Shown here: positions 1-8,514 of the stretch, piece by piece
Numbering within the stretch: the first letter of the stretch is position 1
How the letters are laid out: the number at the start of each line of letters is the position of its first letter
IMG/VR virus record: IMGVR_UViG_3300024955_000047
Span: 1-44,796 of that record
Origin: a virus
DNA length: 44,796 bases
Strand: one strand, 5' to 3'
Notes under the pieces: generated by a model
What the model was told of the DNA's origin: nothing
Seen by the model: the letters and a program-made list of their open reading frames with translations, nothing else
The model's database searches: none
Position numbers and translations under genes: made by a program

Positions 1-70
1 GGCTGAAGCCTTGAGCTTGACTGAGTTGAATGATGGCGCGCTCTTCGACGCTGAGTTCGGAATAGGACAT
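1..70 (-). CDS. IS30-family transposase, N-terminal fragment
   Basis: Only 23 residues are in the window, reading MSYSELSVEERAIIQLSQAQ and on. This matches the start of IS30-type transposases, which open with a helix-turn-helix that binds the IS ends and carry a DDE catalytic domain further on, here beyond the left edge. The ATG at 70 sits about 55 bases inside the estimated IS end, the usual arrangement. Its orientation is the same as the interrupted phage late genes, so it could be transcribed by read-through from the late operon. Confidence 0.7.
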   Translation of the reverse strand, partial: MSYSELSVEERAIIQLSQAQGFS

Positions 71-125
71 AGGGGCAGCACCGTACCGGAAAGGTCAGGT
101 GTTGCACTCAGTTTTCGCGGCCGCC
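1..125 (-). mobile_element. IS30-family insertion sequence, partial (one end)
   Basis: The first roughly 125 bases look like one end of an IS30-family element that runs off the left edge. The transposase start lies at 70, and the stretch between it and about 125 has no relation to the tail-fibre gene it abuts. The junction is estimated from where the fibre-like protein sequence stops making sense (after the residues IYT); the exact terminal repeat and target duplication cannot be fixed because the other end is missing. Confidence 0.7.
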
Positions 126-702
126 CAGTATATATCTGCGCTTGAACTTGCGGCGCAGTTACTGTTAGTGGAGAATTTTGCCCAAGCAGAACAAAGTCTG
201 TACCGTCATACACTGCATCGCAAATCTGACCAGTTTTGAATGATGCTACGGACTTAGTGCCTGCGGCATCATATTGCTTGATCGCCCTGTAGGCGAGACC
301 TGAAATCCTGAGCAAGTCTACGCCATTGCTATTAGCTTGAAAAACAACTTGAAATCTTTGATTCGTGGAATATGCGGTAATTGCCGGTGACGGAGTAATG
401 CTATGAAGCCCTGCGCTGACAACTGTAGCTGTATAGGCTTTACCAAACTGAGCTTGAGCAATAGAAATCATTGCGTCGAAGTACTGCGATGCGCCTACCT
501 TATCAACTAGTCCGTTCGCAGTTACCCCAGCATATTTAAGGAGGGACTGGAACAAGCCTTCTTTATCATTTGCCCAATCCTGCTCTAAATATGAGCCATC
601 CTTTGCGGTAGGGGTTGTGCGATTCTTGAACTGTCCCTGAGGGTAATCTATAGATGGGTTTGTGAAGCGTCCAGGGTAACGCTCGTTTAATTTCAGTGAC
701 AT
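126..702 (-). pseudogene. Phage tail fibre/tail protein, truncated by IS30 insertion
   Basis: Starts at the ATG at 702, one base after the DUF2612 gene, and opens MSLKLNERYPGRFTNPSID, a start I recognise from Pseudomonas prophage tail-fibre proteins. About 192 residues are fibre-like. The reading frame then continues by chance into the IS (GRPRKLSATPDL and on), so the product would be a fibre fragment with a foreign tail. Its place as the last gene after the baseplate block is the normal one for receptor-binding fibres, so the prophage is probably unable to adsorb unless another fibre gene lies beyond the IS. Confidence 0.75.
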
Positions 703-703
703 G

Positions 704-1345
704 TTAAGCCCCTATATATCCTGCAAATTCTGCGTTTTCGTCACCGAATTCGGCGTCCATATCGCCGAACTCGAACATTCCGAACCCCTCAAGGAATCCG
801 TTAAATCCAACTGCTTGCGGCTTTGGCACAAGCCCAGCATTGAGCAGAGCAAAACGCTCAAGCTCGGTTATCTGGCCGTAGAACTCGATGCTGAACGACA
901 TGTCCTCGCCGTCTGTGACGCGAAGAATATCTGCCGTTGGGAGCAGGAAGTTCATGCCGTCGAGGATGTTCTCAATCGTTGCATCGCCGTTGTTCTTGAT
1001 GATCTTGGCTTTTATGACCAGGCGGTAAAGGTCATCAGATAACTGCCCGTCTTGATCAATCGTAAGGGTGCTGAACATTGCGCCTTCGTCGCCAAACTCA
1101 TCACCATCCGTCAGATCAAACAGCCCTGGATTCATTGGGAATGATCCAACGAAACTGCGCGGCGCCACGACGATCCGGCCTATTACATTAAGTTGCTCGC
1201 CGAACACGTTGTCGATGTCGTAGCTCTTGCGCACCGCCTCGGCGGCATCCTCGACGCTCCCGCCGAGCCTCTTGGCGATCGCATACCAGGCCACAGCCTT
1301 GGGCTTATCGCGGTATTGCGCGTAAATGCGGTCTGGGATGTTCAT
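704..1345 (-). CDS. DUF2612 phage baseplate/tail protein
   Basis: 213 residues starting MNIPDRIYAQYRDKPKAVAW. DUF2612 proteins occur in myoviruses directly after the J-like baseplate gene and are thought to be baseplate parts, similar in position to the gpI/tail-fibre-connector of P2-type phages. The ATG at 1345 overlaps the stop of the upstream J-like gene by four bases (ATGA), which supports this start over a longer one 12 codons upstream. The C-terminus is rich in Gly and Phe with short FGD/FGE repeats. Exact role is inferred from family and position. Confidence 0.8.
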   Translation of the reverse strand: MNIPDRIYAQYRDKPKAVAWYAIAKRLGGSVEDAAEAVRKSYDIDNVFGEQLNVIGRIVVAPRSFVGSFPMNPGLFDLTDGDEFGDEGAMFSTLTIDQDGQLSDDLYRLVIKAKIIKNNGDATIENILDGMNFLLPTADILRVTDGEDMSFSIEFYGQITELERFALLNAGLVPKPQAVGFNGFLEGFGMFEFGDMDAEFGDENAEFAGYIGA

Positions 1346-2565
1346 CAGGTGACCACTACGGTGATGTTGCTCTCCGTCCACCGGGACATCTGGTTGTAGG
1401 CGATGACAGCGTTCGCCTGGACGCCATTGAGGCTTGACGAAGGAAAGTCGACGTAGCTGTTGCCGTATGCCCCGATGACCTTGTTGACCGGCGTGAAGAT
1501 CGTGCTGAACGGCACAGTCTCGCCAATATCAAACCCGCTGATCTTGAATCCCACGTCGGCCGGGATCAGATCGCCGGCCGCATACTCCATCATCGCCTCC
1601 TTGATGAGCTGGTCGACGTTGGCCGGTAGCGTTCCATCGTTGACGACGTGAATGACCGGGAGCATGTCCACGTAGATTGGGCGGCTGGCGCGGATCGCCT
1701 TCTTGTTGGTCGGGTATTTTGGAGATGTAACCTCGACCTCGAACGGCGTTCCGGCCTGGTACAGCAGAGGGCCCGGGTTCTTCTTCAGATAGATCGCCAT
1801 GGCGATATCTTCATTGGTACCGCCGTCGACAATCACCGCATACGATTTTCTTGGTAGGCCGTGAGGGTTGTCGACTGATACGGCCGAGCTATCGGTGTCG
1901 TTCTCGTAGATCTTGACGCGGCGCACGCCGGGCACCGCGTACAGTTCGCCGTAAGTGGAGTCGATCTGATTGTTGCCAGGGCGCCCTACTGCTGTCGCGC
2001 GGGTGACGCGCAGTTGTTCGTCGCGCTGGCCGTCAGTACCAGGCGTTGCAGGCGCAGAGTTAGTCACGCTTGCAAGTCCTGCCACCACGTCCACGATGCG
2101 GGTGATGGTTCCCGCGTCAGCCTGGGTTGGACCAACTACGGTGCATGTCGCACTTACTGTCGCGGATCCTAGCGAGTCAGCGGTCACAGCTTGGTCAGTC
2201 GTCCAACGACTGCCGGTAGTGACCGACTCAAAGCGGTTTCCTGCCGGGACGGGCGTCCCTGCCGTGGCGGTGATGGTCAGTTGCACGCTCGAGCGCGAAC
2301 CGCCGGAGCGGATGGTGCCGGTCAGTGAGCAGACAATATCGAGGTCATTGCCCTTGGCCTTATTCGGGTCTTTTGAGTTGTAGGCCTGCTGCAGCGTCTC
2401 ATCCAGGGCGTAGAAGATCTCGGCGTCATGCGCCATCTTCAGCCCGTCCGGGGTCGACGCGTCCAGGTTCCACAACGGGTCAATGTCCAGGTAGAACTGG
2501 CGCTCCTGGGCGAACCAGTCGTTTTGCGTCTGCAGCACGTAGCCGGTAGAAGTCAGGCTAGCCAT
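1345..2565 (-). CDS. Baseplate J-like protein
   Basis: 406 residues, a length normal for J-like baseplate wedge proteins (gpJ of P2, gp47 of Mu). These form the outer baseplate wedge and join the hub and tail fibres. It contains a central region with the TDGQRDEQLRVTRA motif typical of the J family, and a C-terminal part with VGFKISGFDIGETV. The gene overlaps the gp25-like gene upstream by 8 bases and the DUF2612 gene downstream by 4, so the three are translated as a coupled set. Confidence 0.88.
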   Translation of the reverse strand: MASLTSTGYVLQTQNDWFAQERQFYLDIDPLWNLDASTPDGLKMAHDAEIFYALDETLQQAYNSKDPNKAKGNDLDIVCSLTGTIRSGGSRSSVQLTITATAGTPVPAGNRFESVTTGSRWTTDQAVTADSLGSATVSATCTVVGPTQADAGTITRIVDVVAGLASVTNSAPATPGTDGQRDEQLRVTRATAVGRPGNNQIDSTYGELYAVPGVRRVKIYENDTDSSAVSVDNPHGLPRKSYAVIVDGGTNEDIAMAIYLKKNPGPLLYQAGTPFEVEVTSPKYPTNKKAIRASRPIYVDMLPVIHVVNDGTLPANVDQLIKEAMMEYAAGDLIPADVGFKISGFDIGETVPFSTIFTPVNKVIGAYGNSYVDFPSSSLNGVQANAVIAYNQMSRWTESNITVVVT

Positions 2566-2908
2566 TCAGTGTTACCTCTTCCAGGCCGAACTCAGTGAGA
2601 ATCCCAGCGGTTACGCTGTATTTGCGGTTGTCGATGTTGAAGTCAGCGGAGAAGCTGGTGAGCCGTATAACGCCGGGCGTGTTGGCGATCCTGGCCCTCA
2701 GTGCTGCCTCGGCGGTGGAGAGGCTGGTGAACTTGCCCAGGATCTGCTCGTACCACGGCGTGCCGTCGGTGATGTCCCGGAAGTACTCGCCCAGGAACAG
2801 GCGTAGTCGGGTCAGCACTGTCTGCGCAACCTCGGACTGCCCAGTGATGAACTGTTGGCCGCGCGTCACGATGTCGCCTGTCTCGTCGTCAAGCCTGCGT
2901 ACAGTCAT
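2558..2908 (-). CDS. gp25/W-like baseplate wedge protein
   Basis: 116 residues (MTVRRLDDETGDIVTRGQQF at the start). Size and place between the spike and the J-like gene match the gp25/W lysozyme-like fold baseplate wedge subunit found in contractile tails, where it helps start sheath assembly. The sequence has the usual motif of an acidic loop then ARIANTPGVIRLTSF. It overlaps the spike gene stop by 4 bases (ATGA). Function is inferred from position and size; the sequence match is weak by eye. Confidence 0.7.
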   Translation of the reverse strand: MTVRRLDDETGDIVTRGQQFITGQSEVAQTVLTRLRLFLGEYFRDITDGTPWYEQILGKFTSLSTAEAALRARIANTPGVIRLTSFSADFNIDNRKYSVTAGILTEFGLEEVTLNG

Positions 2909-3612
2909 GGAACTGGAACTCCGCTTGTCCCGGAGCCCGGGGTTACACCGCTATGGCGGTGCGTATTGAGGTTTACGCCGGCGGCGGTGATGACATTCCC
3001 GTCCGGCGTGATCTTCAGCCCGTTAATCAGGAACGACCCATCGGACAGAAGCTGAAAGCTGCCGGCGCCGTTCTGCATCAGGGTCGTACCGTCGGCCAGA
3101 ACGTTGAACCTGGCCATCCCGTTATCCATGGAGATGCTGTTGTCGTTCTTCAGCCAGACGAATTGGGTGCCGGCCCGGTTGCGCATGCGAACGCCGTTGT
3201 TCTGGAAGTCCGGCAGCACATTGGGTTGCGACCTGAACCCAGGCAGGAACATGGCGTCCTGCATGTTGTGGAAGCGCCCGATTGGGTTTGCCGCCACCCC
3301 TCCGCTCTGAATCCACCCATCAATGCAGCGCTGAGAGAACAGGATGTCGCCCTCGCAGCCATCATCAATCTGGTATTCGACGCAGTAGTCACCGCCTGGG
3401 AAGTAGACCGGAACCTCGATGATTGGAGGTATCGTGAACTCGGCGCCGTTGATATCGACCCTCAATATCCCTGGCTGCACCTGGGCAAGCTGCGTGACTG
3501 GGTCGAAGGTCCGGACGTGCCCAGGAAGCGAAGTGCAAACGCCTTTCATCACCTCGCGAAAGGCGTCACGCATCATCTTGGCCTGCTTGGTTCGGCCTTC
3601 TTGTTTGAGCAT
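2905..3612 (-). CDS. Gp138-type membrane-puncturing spike protein
   Basis: 235 residues. The N-terminal half (about 20-130) has the OB-fold-like region of Gp138/gpV-type central spikes; the C-terminal part becomes repetitive beta-structure (about 150-215). It ends with a His-x-His motif in NTHRHSGVTPGSGTSG, the hallmark of the iron-binding spike tip that pierces the outer membrane. A GGAG sequence lies 8 bases before the ATG. It is separated from the upstream hub gene by a cargo gene and a terminator, an unusual break in a late operon. Confidence 0.85.
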   Translation of the reverse strand: MLKQEGRTKQAKMMRDAFREVMKGVCTSLPGHVRTFDPVTQLAQVQPGILRVDINGAEFTIPPIIEVPVYFPGGDYCVEYQIDDGCEGDILFSQRCIDGWIQSGGVAANPIGRFHNMQDAMFLPGFRSQPNVLPDFQNNGVRMRNRAGTQFVWLKNDNSISMDNGMARFNVLADGTTLMQNGAGSFQLLSDGSFLINGLKITPDGNVITAAGVNLNTHRHSGVTPGSGTSGVPVP

Positions 3613-3640
3613 TTCTCGCTCCAGCCTTTGTCGTAGGCAA

Positions 3641-3664
3641 TAAAAAACCCGCCGAAGCGGGTTT
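3641..3664 (-). terminator. Rho-independent terminator after the cargo gene
   Basis: An 8-bp perfect stem (3645-3652 with 3657-3664, loop CGAA) is followed on the minus strand by a U-rich run. It lies after the secreted-protein gene at 3692-4099 and only 29 bases before the spike start, inside what should be one late transcript. The late operon must read through it (antitermination) or the spike block must have another promoter. Confidence 0.85.
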
Positions 3665-3691
3665 GTTAAATTTCATGATGCTGGTTCTAAT

Positions 3692-4099
3692 TTATCTGGC
3701 GTTTCCGAAACCGTCAGTCAGCACGCCTTTTTGGCTGTACTGACTGCTGATCAGCTTGCCAATCTTGGCGTCTACCTGACGCAGGCTGGACAACATTCCT
3801 TTGGTAGGTCCGCCACTCAGCGATTTGCATCCCATGCGCGCCAGGTAAAGGTCGTGCTCTCGAATCGATACGGACATGGCGTTGTAAATTTCCATGTTGC
3901 TTGATCTTAGAGCCAGCGTAACGGCGCCCGCACCATATAACGGATCATTGGCCGCATTCACGACGCCAGAACCAGAGCTCAGCGCGGTGTCGACATAGTT
4001 GTACATCTGCCGACCATCGCACTGGCCGCCATCATCAGCCAGCGCGATGAATGGCAGCATTACTGCTGCGGTGAGGATAATCAGACCTGGCTTCAACAT
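3692..4099 (-). CDS. Secreted hypothetical protein, cargo gene (moron) in the baseplate block
   Basis: 135 residues. A clear Sec signal peptide covers residues 1-21 (Lys at 4, hydrophobic core, cleavage likely after ALA before DDGGQC). The mature part has two Cys and no domain I recognise. It sits between hub and spike genes, which are normally adjacent, and carries its own terminator downstream, the pattern of a moron inserted in a structural operon. No good Shine-Dalgarno or promoter is visible in the 74 bases upstream. Could be expressed from the lysogen and act in the host periplasm; function unknown. Confidence 0.7.
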   Translation of the reverse strand: MLKPGLIILTAAVMLPFIALADDGGQCDGRQMYNYVDTALSSGSGVVNAANDPLYGAGAVTLALRSSNMEIYNAMSVSIREHDLYLARMGCKSLSGGPTKGMLSSLRQVDAKIGKLISSQYSQKGVLTDGFGNAR

Positions 4100-4173
4100 T
4101 TAAGGGCACCAACGAGGCTTTGGGTATTGCTCGGAAATGTAGCAGATCGCCAGCGCAAGTCCTTGACCAGTCG

Positions 4174-5589
4174 TCATCGCACGAACTGCTGCCCCCGCAT
4201 GTAGGACGTATTGACGGAGGCAACAGCCTCGCCACGGGTGATTACCCCGTTACGGCTCACGTCCAGGCCGGAGTTGGCCGCGTACTCGCGCTGGTAGGGG
4301 CCGCTGTCTCGCTCCCACATCACGTATGAGTCTGGGCGCCCAACCGCCGCCGGCCATAGAACGGCCAGGTAGGCGTCTCCCAGGTTGCGGATGCGGCCTG
4401 AGTAGGGCTTGTAGTACGCCTCCACGTAATCGAGTTGGCGCACGGCGGTCATGCGGGCGAGCTGGGCAGTGGATGTGCCGACCTCGCGCGCAGAGGCTTC
4501 CAGGAACTGGATAAGGCCCGTTGCGGTGCTGCCTGGGTTTCGCGCCGCAGGACTGAACGTGTAACCAGTCTCGAAGCCCATCACGGCCATGAGCCAGTTC
4601 GGGTCAATGGAGAGTCGGCCGCCTATCTCTCGGACCTTGACCCGGAATGCCTGATCAACCCTGGCACCCCAAACCAGCTTTCCGTTTTGCTGGGTTTCGG
4701 TCTCGGTAGCGGTCGGCGTTGTCCCGGCGCGCAGACCGTCGATCTCGGTTCGCCACAGGTCGCTGTGCGAATCGCCTGAATGCTTCATCGCGAAGATGTT
4801 GTATTCACCATTTGCGGTGGCGTCTCCAGTCAGCTCCGTAACGAACAGGTTGCCGGTATTGAACGTGGCGAACTCGCTTTCCACGTTGATCTTTCCGTTG
4901 ATTCGCAGTGCGGGATTGAGCTGCACGGCGACGAATACGCCAAGGCCGTCGGGCCCGCGGGAAACCTCGGGGATGCCGATCATCCCGCTAAACTGATCAA
5001 CCCTCACCACCGTGGTGGTGCGCGGCATATTCGGCTTGGTGACGACGATGCGCCCGCGGTCCTGCATCCACTCGAATTTGTAGGCGTATGCCAGGTCGGT
5101 CATCGCTTGCGGGATGTCGCCGTCAACCACGAGACCCGAAGAAAGCGGCCTGGCGTCGGCAAACTGAGCATTGTCGATATCGATTGGAAGCGGCCACGCC
5201 GCAGCAAGGGCGCGGATTACTTCCTCTACCCTGGTGCCGATGCCAAATGAAAGCTGGGCAGACGCCCGATCGGTGGCCGGCTGCCCAGACCTGCAGATCA
5301 GCCGCGTGATGATCTCCGGCGAACCTGGCTCGCGCTCGCGCAGGGTGTTGGTCACGTACCCGGTGAACACCGCGTCGACGTTGTCTTCATAGCCTGCCCG
5401 AAGGACGATGCTGGACTTCTGTGCAACATTTGATCCTTTGTCCAGGTTGTATAACCGAATGTCCGCAAACGAAAGCGCATCGCCTGGGGATATATCGATA
5501 TTGAACTGGATGCGGAACTGCCGGCTGCCGATCTGCTGGCTGATGTACGGCTGCCCATTCACATCGATCGACCAGACTTGCTTTCTCAT
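4174..5589 (-). CDS. Baseplate hub protein fused to a lytic transglycosylase domain
   Basis: 471 residues. Residues 1 to about 290 look like the gp27/gpD-type hub that holds the central spike (opening MRKQVWSIDVNGQPYISQQI). After a Thr/Glu/Gln-rich linker (about 288-302), residues 320-440 form an SLT-type lytic transglycosylase domain with the catalytic Glu340 in GFETGYTF and the GLIQF motif at 358-362. Such a fusion lets the tail tip digest peptidoglycan during injection. It overlaps the plug gene by 4 bases. Confidence 0.85.
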   Translation of the reverse strand: MRKQVWSIDVNGQPYISQQIGSRQFRIQFNIDISPGDALSFADIRLYNLDKGSNVAQKSSIVLRAGYEDNVDAVFTGYVTNTLREREPGSPEIITRLICRSGQPATDRASAQLSFGIGTRVEEVIRALAAAWPLPIDIDNAQFADARPLSSGLVVDGDIPQAMTDLAYAYKFEWMQDRGRIVVTKPNMPRTTTVVRVDQFSGMIGIPEVSRGPDGLGVFVAVQLNPALRINGKINVESEFATFNTGNLFVTELTGDATANGEYNIFAMKHSGDSHSDLWRTEIDGLRAGTTPTATETETQQNGKLVWGARVDQAFRVKVREIGGRLSIDPNWLMAVMGFETGYTFSPAARNPGSTATGLIQFLEASAREVGTSTAQLARMTAVRQLDYVEAYYKPYSGRIRNLGDAYLAVLWPAAVGRPDSYVMWERDSGPYQREYAANSGLDVSRNGVITRGEAVASVNTSYMRGQQFVR

Positions 5590-5894
5590 GTTTCCACCAA
5601 AGGAGGTATCCAGACGAGGAAGTTTTCGATGCCGAGGTTATCCAGGGTCACGTCTTTACCAGTGAACACCATCTGTCCAATACCAGTTCGGTAGCTTTTT
5701 ATGGTGTCGCTGCCAGGCTCAAGCATTGCGCCGGCGACGATCCGGCTACCGTCGCGCAGCAGGTTCATGGACCATGCGGGCACGTCGAGGTATGAGATAA
5801 AGTCGATTTCGAAGTCGATCAGGTTATCGCCAAGCTGCACGCCGAACCGCTGGTGGGCATTGGCGGACCCGGCACGCAGTGGGATTGTGTACAT
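5586..5894 (-). CDS. Baseplate plug-family protein
   Basis: 102 residues, starting MYTIPLRAGSANAHQRFGVQ, with the pattern NLIDFEIDFISY and a C-terminal LGIENFLVWIP. This matches the small baseplate plug family (formerly DUF6983) found between Dit-like and hub genes in myoviruses of this group. Its ATG shares one base with the stop of the Dit-like gene (TGATG), showing tight coupling. Confidence 0.75.
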   Translation of the reverse strand: MYTIPLRAGSANAHQRFGVQLGDNLIDFEIDFISYLDVPAWSMNLLRDGSRIVAGAMLEPGSDTIKSYRTGIGQMVFTGKDVTLDNLGIENFLVWIPPLVET

Positions 5895-6550
5895 CAGGCG
5901 ACTCCGTCAAGAATTCCGTTAACCGACTTTACGACGCTGTCGGATGCCTCTTTGGCTATCGCCTGCCCGCGGTTGATTGCGCGGGTTAATGCCGACTTTG
6001 ATGGGTCACCATCGCGAAGCTGGCTTTGCGTGCACTGGTAATCTCGGCCAATCCGATCAAGCTCAATCACCTCCTGCATCTCGACTACAAACTCAAGGCC
6101 GCCCTCGTTGCGCGGCTCCTTGGTTCTGGAGAGGCGCGTGATGGCCATGTTCTTGAGCAGGATGTCGCCGGCATCGATGTCAAACGGGTCGTAGGACTGC
6201 ATCAGCCAGATCAGGAAGTCGAGGGTGGTGCTTGCCCTGGTCTCGTCGCTGCCGGCAAGCCAGCCCGCCGACAAGCCGGCAACCGTGGAGACGATTGGGT
6301 TGTCGGTCAGATTGGAAAGCGCGCCGCCGAGAAAATCCGTCAGTTGCACCTTGACCGGGTTGTTGCTGATCGCGCCGGTCATGGTCCACTTGAAGGGGTT
6401 CAGGATTCGGTGACCGGCAATCCTGACGCCCGACTCAATCGGGATGGATGTGATCGTCACCGTTGCCTCAAACGTGTCCTCAAGCACAGCGTCGAACGCA
6501 TAGCCAGCAATGGTCGGGGCCTGGCGCGTGAATACGTTGATGATGCTCAC
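5894..6550 (-). CDS. Dit-like baseplate/tail protein
   Basis: 218 residues, starting MSIINVFTRQAPTIAGYAFD. The N-terminal part to about residue 160 resembles the Dit-like domain that links the tail tube to the baseplate hub. Position straight after the tape measure and before the plug and hub genes is as expected. The C-terminal 50 residues are charged and may be helical. Confidence 0.75.
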   Translation of the reverse strand: MSIINVFTRQAPTIAGYAFDAVLEDTFEATVTITSIPIESGVRIAGHRILNPFKWTMTGAISNNPVKVQLTDFLGGALSNLTDNPIVSTVAGLSAGWLAGSDETRASTTLDFLIWLMQSYDPFDIDAGDILLKNMAITRLSRTKEPRNEGGLEFVVEMQEVIELDRIGRDYQCTQSQLRDGDPSKSALTRAINRGQAIAKEASDSVVKSVNGILDGVA

Positions 6551-6552
6551 GG

Positions 6553-7953
6553 CTATCGCTCCGTTGTGGTCTTGAGGTCGCTCAGCGTGTCGTAGTTCTG
6601 TCGCTCGTTGACCTGCATGATTTTTGACTCAAGCGCCTGGCCGTCGATCTGGATGGTTGCGTTCAGGCTGCTTTCAACCTTGATCGGGATTCGATTCAGC
6701 GCACCGGCCAACGCCTCGGCATTGGCTTGGCGGTCTTCGTCCGGTGTGGCTCCGCTCAATGGCGGCATGCTGTCGGAGGCCGATCTGTCCCTGTGCTCAA
6801 GGAAGTCGACATCCTCCTGGGAACGGATGACCTTGCCCGTGTATTCCTCGGGCTTTTCATACTTGAAGCTGCTGCTTTGGGTTGGATTGCCATCGCCTCC
6901 GAACATCAGCTCCATCGGGCCTTTGATTCTTTCCAGCCCAGTGACGCCCTTGAGCATGTCGTCGAAGCTGCTGGCAGCCTCGCCATAGCCCGGCACGTAC
7001 TCATTCAAGGATCGGTTGAGCAGGTTCGATCCGATCGCGCCGCCAGTAATTGCCATACCGGCAGTACCTGACTTGCTGATAAGACCCCCGACCGATTTCA
7101 GCCCCAGCTTGGCGAGCGTTGCGCCAACCACTGCTGCAACGGACGAGGCGCCCAGCGCGGCTGTTGCTTCCGGGTTGTTTGAGGCGTAATCAATCGCACC
7201 GCTGATGTTTCCGCGATGGTCCTTGAGGAATTCGTTGAGTGCGCTTCCGGCGCCAATAAGGCTTTTCATGAACTTCTCGGACAACTCATTGCTGACGCCG
7301 TCGATGATCAGCCCAAACTCAGCCGAGTTTTCGGCGAGCTTCCTTGCGTTATCGGTCAGTTGGTCGACGCTTCCGGTCAGCGAGTTGGCCCGCTTCATGG
7401 TGTCGTCCAGCTTCTCTATGCCGCCGGCCAGCGAGCGGAATACGCCGTCTGACAGCCCGAGCGAGCTTTGAACCTGGGCGCGCTGCCCCTCATCCAGCTT
7501 GGGAATCATCTCCGCGAGCGCGCGCATGAACTCTTCGCCAGTGCTGGTCTGATACAGCGAACTGACATCAATGCCGGCCGTTGCCAGATCATTGATTGGT
7601 CCGGCACCACCCTTTAGGCGAAGGTTGTTTTGGATTTCCTCGAAGCGCTTCAGGGTATCGACGGCATCCTCTGCGTCCCCACCCATCAGCTTTAGGGCAT
7701 TGCCATAGTTGTACACGGCGGCTTGAGACGTGCGCAGGTTCTGCGTGGACATGGCCAGCTTATCGACCCTGCCCGCGACGCCAACGATAGCGCCAGCAGC
7801 CGCACCAAATGCACCGACCAGTGATGCAGAAATGCCCAGCGCGCCCGACTTGATTCCATTCAGGCTGGCGTTGATCTTCTTGTCGCCAGCTTCAAGGGCT
7901 TTGGTGTCATAGCCGATGCCGATCAGGAATGACTTCAGTACTTTGCTAGCCAT
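6553..7953 (-). CDS. Tail tape measure protein
   Basis: 466 residues, rich in Ala, Gly and Ser, with hydrophobic segments around residues 37-60 (GALGISASLVGAFGAAAG) and 265-310 (AAALGASSVAAVVGATLAKL) and long helical stretches. Tape measure proteins span the tail tube, set its length and enter the host membrane. This one is short, which predicts a tail of only about 70 nm by the usual 0.15 nm per residue. Position after the chaperone pair confirms the call. Confidence 0.85.
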   Translation of the reverse strand: MASKVLKSFLIGIGYDTKALEAGDKKINASLNGIKSGALGISASLVGAFGAAAGAIVGVAGRVDKLAMSTQNLRTSQAAVYNYGNALKLMGGDAEDAVDTLKRFEEIQNNLRLKGGAGPINDLATAGIDVSSLYQTSTGEEFMRALAEMIPKLDEGQRAQVQSSLGLSDGVFRSLAGGIEKLDDTMKRANSLTGSVDQLTDNARKLAENSAEFGLIIDGVSNELSEKFMKSLIGAGSALNEFLKDHRGNISGAIDYASNNPEATAALGASSVAAVVGATLAKLGLKSVGGLISKSGTAGMAITGGAIGSNLLNRSLNEYVPGYGEAASSFDDMLKGVTGLERIKGPMELMFGGDGNPTQSSSFKYEKPEEYTGKVIRSQEDVDFLEHRDRSASDSMPPLSGATPDEDRQANAEALAGALNRIPIKVESSLNATIQIDGQALESKIMQVNERQNYDTLSDLKTTTER

Positions 7954-8098
7954 TCTTCGCAGCCTCGTATTGATCCCACAGTTCGTCCATCGCCTGATTG
8001 AAGCGCTCCACGCTCGCTAGAGAGTGGGTGCCGTCTTCAAGCTGAGCCCAGGTGCAAAGCGGCGGGCAAACCCCGACAATCCCCACACAGGGCCGCAT
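7946..8098 (-). CDS. Tail chaperone T-region / DUF6889-like small ORF
   Basis: A 50-residue reading frame (MRPCVGIVGVCPPLCTWAQL at its start) between the chaperone and tape measure genes, resembling small proteins annotated as DUF6889. It has no convincing Shine-Dalgarno before its ATG. The same frame is open upstream to at least 8353, so it is better read as the C-terminal part of a frameshifted chaperone made through the slippery site at 8173-8179 (188 residues in total). It overlaps the tape measure start by 8 bases. Confidence 0.65.
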   Translation of the reverse strand: MRPCVGIVGVCPPLCTWAQLEDGTHSLASVERFNQAMDELWDQYEAAKNG

Positions 8099-8109
8099 CA
8101 GGAACCAAT

Positions 8110-8511
8110 TTACTGCGCTGCGCTTGCCGCCTCTTCCTGCCGAGCGCCTTTTGCGCCGCTTGGCAGCCAGTCGAAAAAATCGGAGAGGTTCCAGCGCAGC
8201 AGTTCGGCCAAGAGCTGGTTGTACTGCACCATCTTTCCGCCGAAGTCGGCGACGGTGACCGGGCGCTCGGTGCCGTTGATCAGCACGCGAGCCATGATCA
8301 TTTGCGCGACCTGGGATTTCACATCCTGGCGCATCGACATGAACATGGAGCACAGAACCTGATCATCAACCTCAAGATCAGCCGCTGCCGCCGTGGCGAA
8401 TCGCTCCAGCACGGCGGCAGACAGCAGGGACATCAGGCGGTCTTGGTCGACAGCGCTGGCCATGGCGGCGTTGTACTGCACGCCGCCAACGGTGAATGAT
8501 TTCACGCTCAT
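8110..8511 (-). CDS. Phage tail assembly chaperone (G-like)
   Basis: 133 residues in the unshifted frame, starting MSVKSFTVGGVQYNAAMASA. It lies between the tube and tape measure genes, the fixed place for chaperones that coat the tape measure during tail assembly. The protein is mostly helical, and ends shortly after the slippery site: residues 112-113 (Phe-Phe) are coded by it, followed by 20 more residues. Frameshifting there would replace those 20 by 75 basic and then acidic residues. Confidence 0.85.
   Translation of the reverse strand: MSVKSFTVGGVQYNAAMASAVDQDRLMSLLSAAVLERFATAAAADLEVDDQVLCSMFMSMRQDVKSQVAQMIMARVLINGTERPVTVADFGGKMVQYNQLLAELLRWNLSDFFDWLPSGAKGARQEEAASAAQ
8173..8179 (-). 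promoter_or_regulatory. Programmed -1 ribosomal frameshift site (T TTT TTC)
   Basis: On the minus strand the chaperone codons GAT TTT TTC contain the heptamer T TTT TTC in exact X XXY YYZ phase. A -1 slip moves ribosomes into the frame that is open through 7946, which matches the conserved frameshift between tube and tape-measure genes known from lambda G/GT and many other tailed phages. Confidence 0.8.
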
Positions 8512-8514
8512 CTA

